Shown in pieces: positions 5,488 to 8,743 of a stretch of DNA of 8,743 bases (its first letter is position 1; each line of letters starts with the position of its first letter). Source of the stretch: Pseudomonadota bacterium (GTDB lineage Bacteria > Pseudomonadota > Gammaproteobacteria > Steroidobacterales > Steroidobacteraceae); the NCBI GenBank assembly GCA_003242275.1, contig QGUX01000144.1, positions 1 through 8,743 on the forward strand, in the 5' to 3' direction. The translations under genes and the position numbers were made by a program. The notes beneath the pieces were generated by a model. That model worked only from the letters and a program-made list of their open reading frames with translations. It did not search any database and was not told the origin of the DNA.

Positions 5488-7526
5488 ACGCCATGGATCC
5501 ACGTCCCGCCCGTCGCGGGTTGCCGGCCGCGCGCGCCGCCGCGCTGGCCGTCCTCGCCGCCTCCGCCCTGCTGGCCGGCTGCAAGGGCGCCTCGCCCGCG
5601 GCTGCCACCGTCGAGGACTCGGCGGCGATGCGCGAGCACATCGCGCTGCTGGAGGCCCGCGCTGCGCGCCTCGCCGACATCAATGCCATCAAGCGCCTGC
5701 AGCGCAGTTACGGCTACTACCTCGACGAGGGCCAGTGGAACGACGTGGCCGACCTGTTCGCCGCCGACGCCACGCTCGAGATCGGCAAGGACGGCGTGTA
5801 CCGCGGGCGCGAGCGCATCCGCGAGTACTTCCGCACCTTCGGCAACGGCCGCGAGGGCCTGGCGCCGGGCCAGCTCAACGAGCACCTGCAGGTGATGCCG
5901 GTGATCACGCTGTCGTCGGACGGGCAGCGCGCCCAGGGCACCTGGCGCGCCATCATCCTCGCCGGCCAGCTCGGCCGCGAGGCGTGGTGGAGCGAGGGTC
6001 CTTACGAGAACACCTACGTCAAGGAAGACGGCGTGTGGAAGATCGCCAGCCTGCGCTGGTTCCAGACCCTGTGGGTGCCCTACGAGGGCGGCTGGGCCAA
6101 CAACGCCGACGCCAATGGCGCGAGGTTCGTGTCCGCGCGGCTGCCGCCCGACGCGCCGCCGACGCTGGACTACAAGACCTGGCCCGGCGCGTTCACCCCG
6201 CCCTTCCACTTCCGCGGCCGCTATCCCGGGCTCGAACCCCTGGCGGCACCTGCCGACGCCGCGTCACACGCGGTGACGCCGGCGCGCATCGCCCGGCTCG
6301 CGCTCCAGGCACAGGCCCTGGCCGACCAGGACCAGGTCGAGAACCTGCAGCGCATCTACGGGTACTACGCCGACAAGGGACTCTGGAGCGAGGCCGCCGC
6401 GCTGTTCACCGACGATGCCGAACTGCATGTGCAGGGCCGCGGCATCTTCCGTGGCCGCGCGCGCATCCTCGAATACCTGCGCGCGATCGGCCCGGAGGGC
6501 CTGACCCCCGGCCGACTGTTCGACCAGATGCAGCTGCAGCCGGTCACGCACGTGGACGCCGCCGCCGGCACCGCCCGCTCGCGCTGGCACGTGTTCTCGC
6601 AGCTCGCCAGGCACGGCGAGTTCCACGAGTGGAGCACCGGCGTGATGGAAAACGAATACCGCCGCGAGGACGGCGTGTGGAAGATCAGCCGCCTGCACTA
6701 CTTCCCCACCATGGTCTCGCCCTACGAGGCCGGCTGGGGCAAGGTCTCGCTGCCCTTCTCGCGCTACGAGCCCGCGATCGCGCCGGACGCGCCCTCACCC
6801 GGCCCGGCCAGCCACTACGAGCAGGCCTTCGTGCCGCCCTTCCACTTCCGCCATCCCGTGCGCGAGGCCGCCATCCCCGCGTCCGCCGCGCCCGCACCGG
6901 TCGCGGAATCCGCCGGGGCGCTGCTCGAGCGCATCGAGCGGCAGGTCACCGCCGCCGAGCACCGCCATTCCATCGAGAACATCCAGACCACCTACGGTTA
7001 CTACCTCGCCACGCTGCTGTGGGACGACCTGACGGAGCTGTTCGCCGACGACGGCACCATCGAGATCGCGATGCGCGGCGTGTACGCGGGCAAGGCCTCG
7101 GTCCGGCGCAACCTGAACCTGTACGGCCAGGCCGGCCTCGACGACGGCGTGCTGCACAACCACATGCAGTTCCAGCAGGTGATCGACGTGTCGCCGGATG
7201 GCACGCGCGCCAACCTGCGCGCGCGCGCGCTGTCGATGATGGGCAACTTCGGCCGCAACGCCACCTGGATGGCGGGCACCTACGAGAACGAGTTCGTGTA
7301 CCGGGACGGACGCTGGAAGTTCATCAAGGACCAGCAGGTCAACACCTACTTCGCACCCTACGAGGTGGGCTGGAAGGACCTGCCGCAGCGCGCCCCGCCG
7401 GGCATCACGGCCTCGAATCCGCCGGATGCGCCGCCGTCGATGCCCTTCGACCTGTACCCGAAGAACTTCCTGGTGCCCTTCCACTATCCGCACCCGGTGA
7501 CGGGCACCGGCGCGGCGGGCCGTTGA
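5484..7526 (+). CDS. Three-module SnoaL-like lipoprotein, 680 aa
   Basis: The start is the ATG at 5484, overlapping the previous TGA (ATGA); GGAAG lies very close, so the ATG at 5493 is a fair alternative. An Arg-rich n-region and hydrophobic stretch end in the lipobox LLAGC (Cys33; next residue Lys, so outer-membrane sorting is likely). Three SnoaL-like modules follow at about 60-245, 266-460 and 478-675, marked by YGYY at 76, 292 and 504, DGVWKI/DGRWKF at 182-187, 396-401 and 608-613, and PPFHF, PPFHF and VPFHY near 240, 453 and 665. The catalytic-type Asp/His pair is Asp81/His134 in module 1, Asp297/Gln348 in module 2 and Ala509/His560 in module 3, so only module 1 looks complete. It is the last gene of the operon and meets the TonB-receptor gene tail to tail. 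Fold-level call; reaction unknown. Confidence 0.87.
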   Translation: MNAMDPRPARRGLPAARAAALAVLAASALLAGCKGASPAAATVEDSAAMREHIALLEARAARLADINAIKRLQRSYGYYLDEGQWNDVADLFAADATLEIGKDGVYRGRERIREYFRTFGNGREGLAPGQLNEHLQVMPVITLSSDGQRAQGTWRAIILAGQLGREAWWSEGPYENTYVKEDGVWKIASLRWFQTLWVPYEGGWANNADANGARFVSARLPPDAPPTLDYKTWPGAFTPPFHFRGRYPGLEPLAAPADAASHAVTPARIARLALQAQALADQDQVENLQRIYGYYADKGLWSEAAALFTDDAELHVQGRGIFRGRARILEYLRAIGPEGLTPGRLFDQMQLQPVTHVDAAAGTARSRWHVFSQLARHGEFHEWSTGVMENEYRREDGVWKISRLHYFPTMVSPYEAGWGKVSLPFSRYEPAIAPDAPSPGPASHYEQAFVPPFHFRHPVREAAIPASAAPAPVAESAGALLERIERQVTAAEHRHSIENIQTTYGYYLATLLWDDLTELFADDGTIEIAMRGVYAGKASVRRNLNLYGQAGLDDGVLHNHMQFQQVIDVSPDGTRANLRARALSMMGNFGRNATWMAGTYENEFVYRDGRWKFIKDQQVNTYFAPYEVGWKDLPQRAPPGITASNPPDAPPSMPFDLYPKNFLVPFHYPHPVTGTGAAGR

Positions 7527-7538
7527 GGCCCGCCGCGC
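7510..7538. terminator. Strong bidirectional hairpin between the converging operon and receptor gene
   Basis: A perfect 12-bp GC stem (7510-7521 with 7527-7538) closes a five-base loop GTTGA, and that loop contains the stop codon TGA of the three-module lipoprotein gene. It lies in the short gap between two genes that end face to face, so it can serve both transcripts. Neither side has a clear T run, so it may act as a transcript-end stabiliser or a Rho-assisted terminator rather than a classic intrinsic one. Confidence 0.55.
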
Positions 7539-7542
7539 GCGA

Positions 7543-8743
7543 TCAGAAGTTCATCGTCACCGACAGTCCCAGCGTCGTCCCCAGGTCGTACCGGTTGAAG
7601 TACACGCGGTTGTCCCCGCGGCGCTGGAATTCCTTGTAGTCGCGGCCGAGCAGGTTGCGCGCCTCGAACTTCATCTCCATGGCCGTGCCCAGCAGGGTGA
7701 ACCCCTGGCGCACCACCAGGTCCGCCCTGAAGCCCGGGGACTCCTGGATGTCCGGCAGGCCGGCTGCCCCCCGGCTGGTGACCCGGTCGCCGGCGTACGA
7801 CATCAGCAGTGTCACCTGCGAGAGCCGGCCGGGACGCTCCAGTCCCAGCTGCAGGTTCACCAGGTGGCGCGACTGGCCCGTGAGCCGGCTGCCGTCGCGG
7901 AAGTAGTTGGACGCCGGCTGCGCCTGCGTGCCGAACACCGCCACCGTGTCGCCCTCGCGCACGTTGATGCGCGAATCGGTGAAGGTGTAGTTGCCGATCA
8001 GCACCAGGCGGCGCCGCGCGAGCCAGCCCTCCAGCGGGCCCCGGTCCGTGGCGAGGCCGGAGAGTCCCACGTGCTTCTGCAGCTCCACCTCGGCGCCATG
8101 CAGCTGCGCCTCCGGCGCATTGGCGAAGCTGGTCACCGGCGTGTTCTCGTTGAAGCCGGTGAAGGCCTCGATGGGCCGGTCGATCCGCTTGTAGAAACCG
8201 GCCAGCGAGAAGCGCTGCTCCGGGGCGAAATACCATTCGAAGCGCGCCTCGCCGTTGACGAACCCGCTGTCGGTCAGCAGCGGGTTGCCACGGTAGGTGC
8301 GGTTGCTGTCCGGGTCATAGTAGGACTGGAACATCAGCTCGCGGAACTGCGGGCGGGCGATGGTCTTCGAGGCGTGCAGGCGCACCTGCCGGTCCTGGGG
8401 CTCCCCGAACTTCCAGGTCAGCGTCACGGCCGGCAGTACATAGTCCTCCTCAAGCCGCGTACCCGCGCCGGAGGCGCCGTTGCCGCCGGCGAACACCTGG
8501 ACGGGGCGGACCACCTGCTTGCCGCGCTCGAAGCGCGCGCCCGCCGCCAGTTCCAGCGAATCCGCCAGCCGCGCCTGCAGCTGGCCGAAGGCGCCGTGCG
8601 TCAGCATGCGCGCCGCGAACCCCGGGAACTGCTCGGTGGTCTCGATCAGGGGGATGTCCCAGTGGGCGTTACCGCCCGCGCCCACCAGGAAGGCGGCAGG
8701 GCAGGGCCCGGGCCCTTTAACACATTTCCGAGCCCACCAGCAC
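7543..8743 (-). CDS. TonB-dependent outer-membrane receptor, C-terminal ~399 residues (5' part beyond the window)
   Basis: The frame is open from the TGA at 7543-7545 to the right edge. The protein shows alternating beta-strand patterns of a 22-strand barrel: SLELAAGARFERG, DYVLPAVTLTWKF, HASKTIARPQFRELM, YRGNPLLTDSGFVNGEARFEW, RFSLAGFYKRIDRPIEAFTG and AEVELQKHV. It closes with the typical RNLLGRDYKEF and a terminal Phe (LSVTMNF), the signal read by the BAM machinery. The plug domain and TonB box would lie upstream, outside the window. Such receptors take up siderophores, cobalamin, sugars or aromatic and steroid ligands; nothing seen fixes the substrate. It lies tail to tail with the SnoaL-like operon. 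The first 20 or so residues at the edge (two Cys and two Trp beside a GC palindrome) look unlike a barrel and may hide a sequence problem. The GTG at 8685 is not a credible start. Confidence 0.92.
   Translation of the reverse strand, partial: CWWARKCVKGPGPCPAAFLVGAGGNAHWDIPLIETTEQFPGFAARMLTHGAFGQLQARLADSLELAAGARFERGKQVVRPVQVFAGGNGASGAGTRLEEDYVLPAVTLTWKFGEPQDRQVRLHASKTIARPQFRELMFQSYYDPDSNRTYRGNPLLTDSGFVNGEARFEWYFAPEQRFSLAGFYKRIDRPIEAFTGFNENTPVTSFANAPEAQLHGAEVELQKHVGLSGLATDRGPLEGWLARRRLVLIGNYTFTDSRINVREGDTVAVFGTQAQPASNYFRDGSRLTGQSRHLVNLQLGLERPGRLSQVTLLMSYAGDRVTSRGAAGLPDIQESPGFRADLVVRQGFTLLGTAMEMKFEARNLLGRDYKEFQRRGDNRVYFNRYDLGTTLGLSVTMNF
8704..8717. repeat. 14-base perfect palindrome AGGGCCCGGGCCCT near the window edge
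   Basis: The palindrome lies inside the open frame of the receptor gene, between two copies of the 9-base direct repeat GCCCACCAG (8680-8688 and 8732-8740). It has no evident coding role. It could be a chance GC-rich string, a small insertion or an assembly-end artefact. Confidence 0.4.

Noticed and set aside
4039..5502. Minus-strand frame of 487 codons opposite the two-module gene
   Set aside because: It is antisense to a gene with clear domains, a signal peptide and coupled start and stop; its product is a Val/Gly/Arg-rich shadow typical of high-GC DNA.
5735..7639. Plus-strand frame of 634 codons overlapping the three-module gene
   Set aside because: Arg/Ala-rich +1 shadow of the real frame; it runs past the hairpin into the opposite receptor gene.

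Overview
The window reads as high-GC chromosomal DNA from a gammaproteobacterium, probably of the Xanthomonadales/Lysobacterales-Nevskiales kind. This rests on an RNase R very close to the E. coli enzyme, a tRNA-Leu(CAG) just upstream of it, degenerate CTGTAGGAG-type intergenic repeats, and a large TonB-dependent receptor. The taxonomic call is an inference; no taxonomic marker settles it.

Left part (1-1424): the N-terminal two thirds of RNase R (rnr) runs leftward off the window edge, and a complete tRNA-Leu(CAG) is transcribed rightward from a good sigma70-type promoter. The RNase R has no in-frame ATG, GTG or TTG start. It seems to begin at a CTG behind a GAGG Shine-Dalgarno, and it lacks room for the usual N-terminal winged-helix domain.

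Middle part (1425-2783): a secreted DUF4142 protein faces left and a small PilZ-domain protein faces right. They are separated by about 265 bases without a gene that hold scattered CTCCTACAG-type repeats. A hairpin and a 14-base tandem repeat follow the pilZ gene, ahead of the next operon.

Right part (2784-7526): this is the striking region. Four tightly packed genes, two junctions of which are ATGA overlaps, encode only exported NTF2/SnoaL-like proteins. The first has a single COG4922-like domain. The next three carry one, two and three copies of a different SnoaL-like module with its own C-terminal extension ending in PPFHYxHPVTG. The last is a predicted lipoprotein. Two of the six modules keep both an Asp and a His at the places where SnoaL/scytalone-dehydratase-type enzymes have their catalytic pair; the other four have lost one or both.

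The operon meets, tail to tail, the 3' part of a TonB-dependent receptor gene (7543 to the edge). The two share a strong GC hairpin whose loop contains the operon's last stop codon. A reasonable inference is that the receptor imports a ligand and the exported SnoaL-like proteins bind or convert it in the periplasm. The substrate cannot be told from the sequence.
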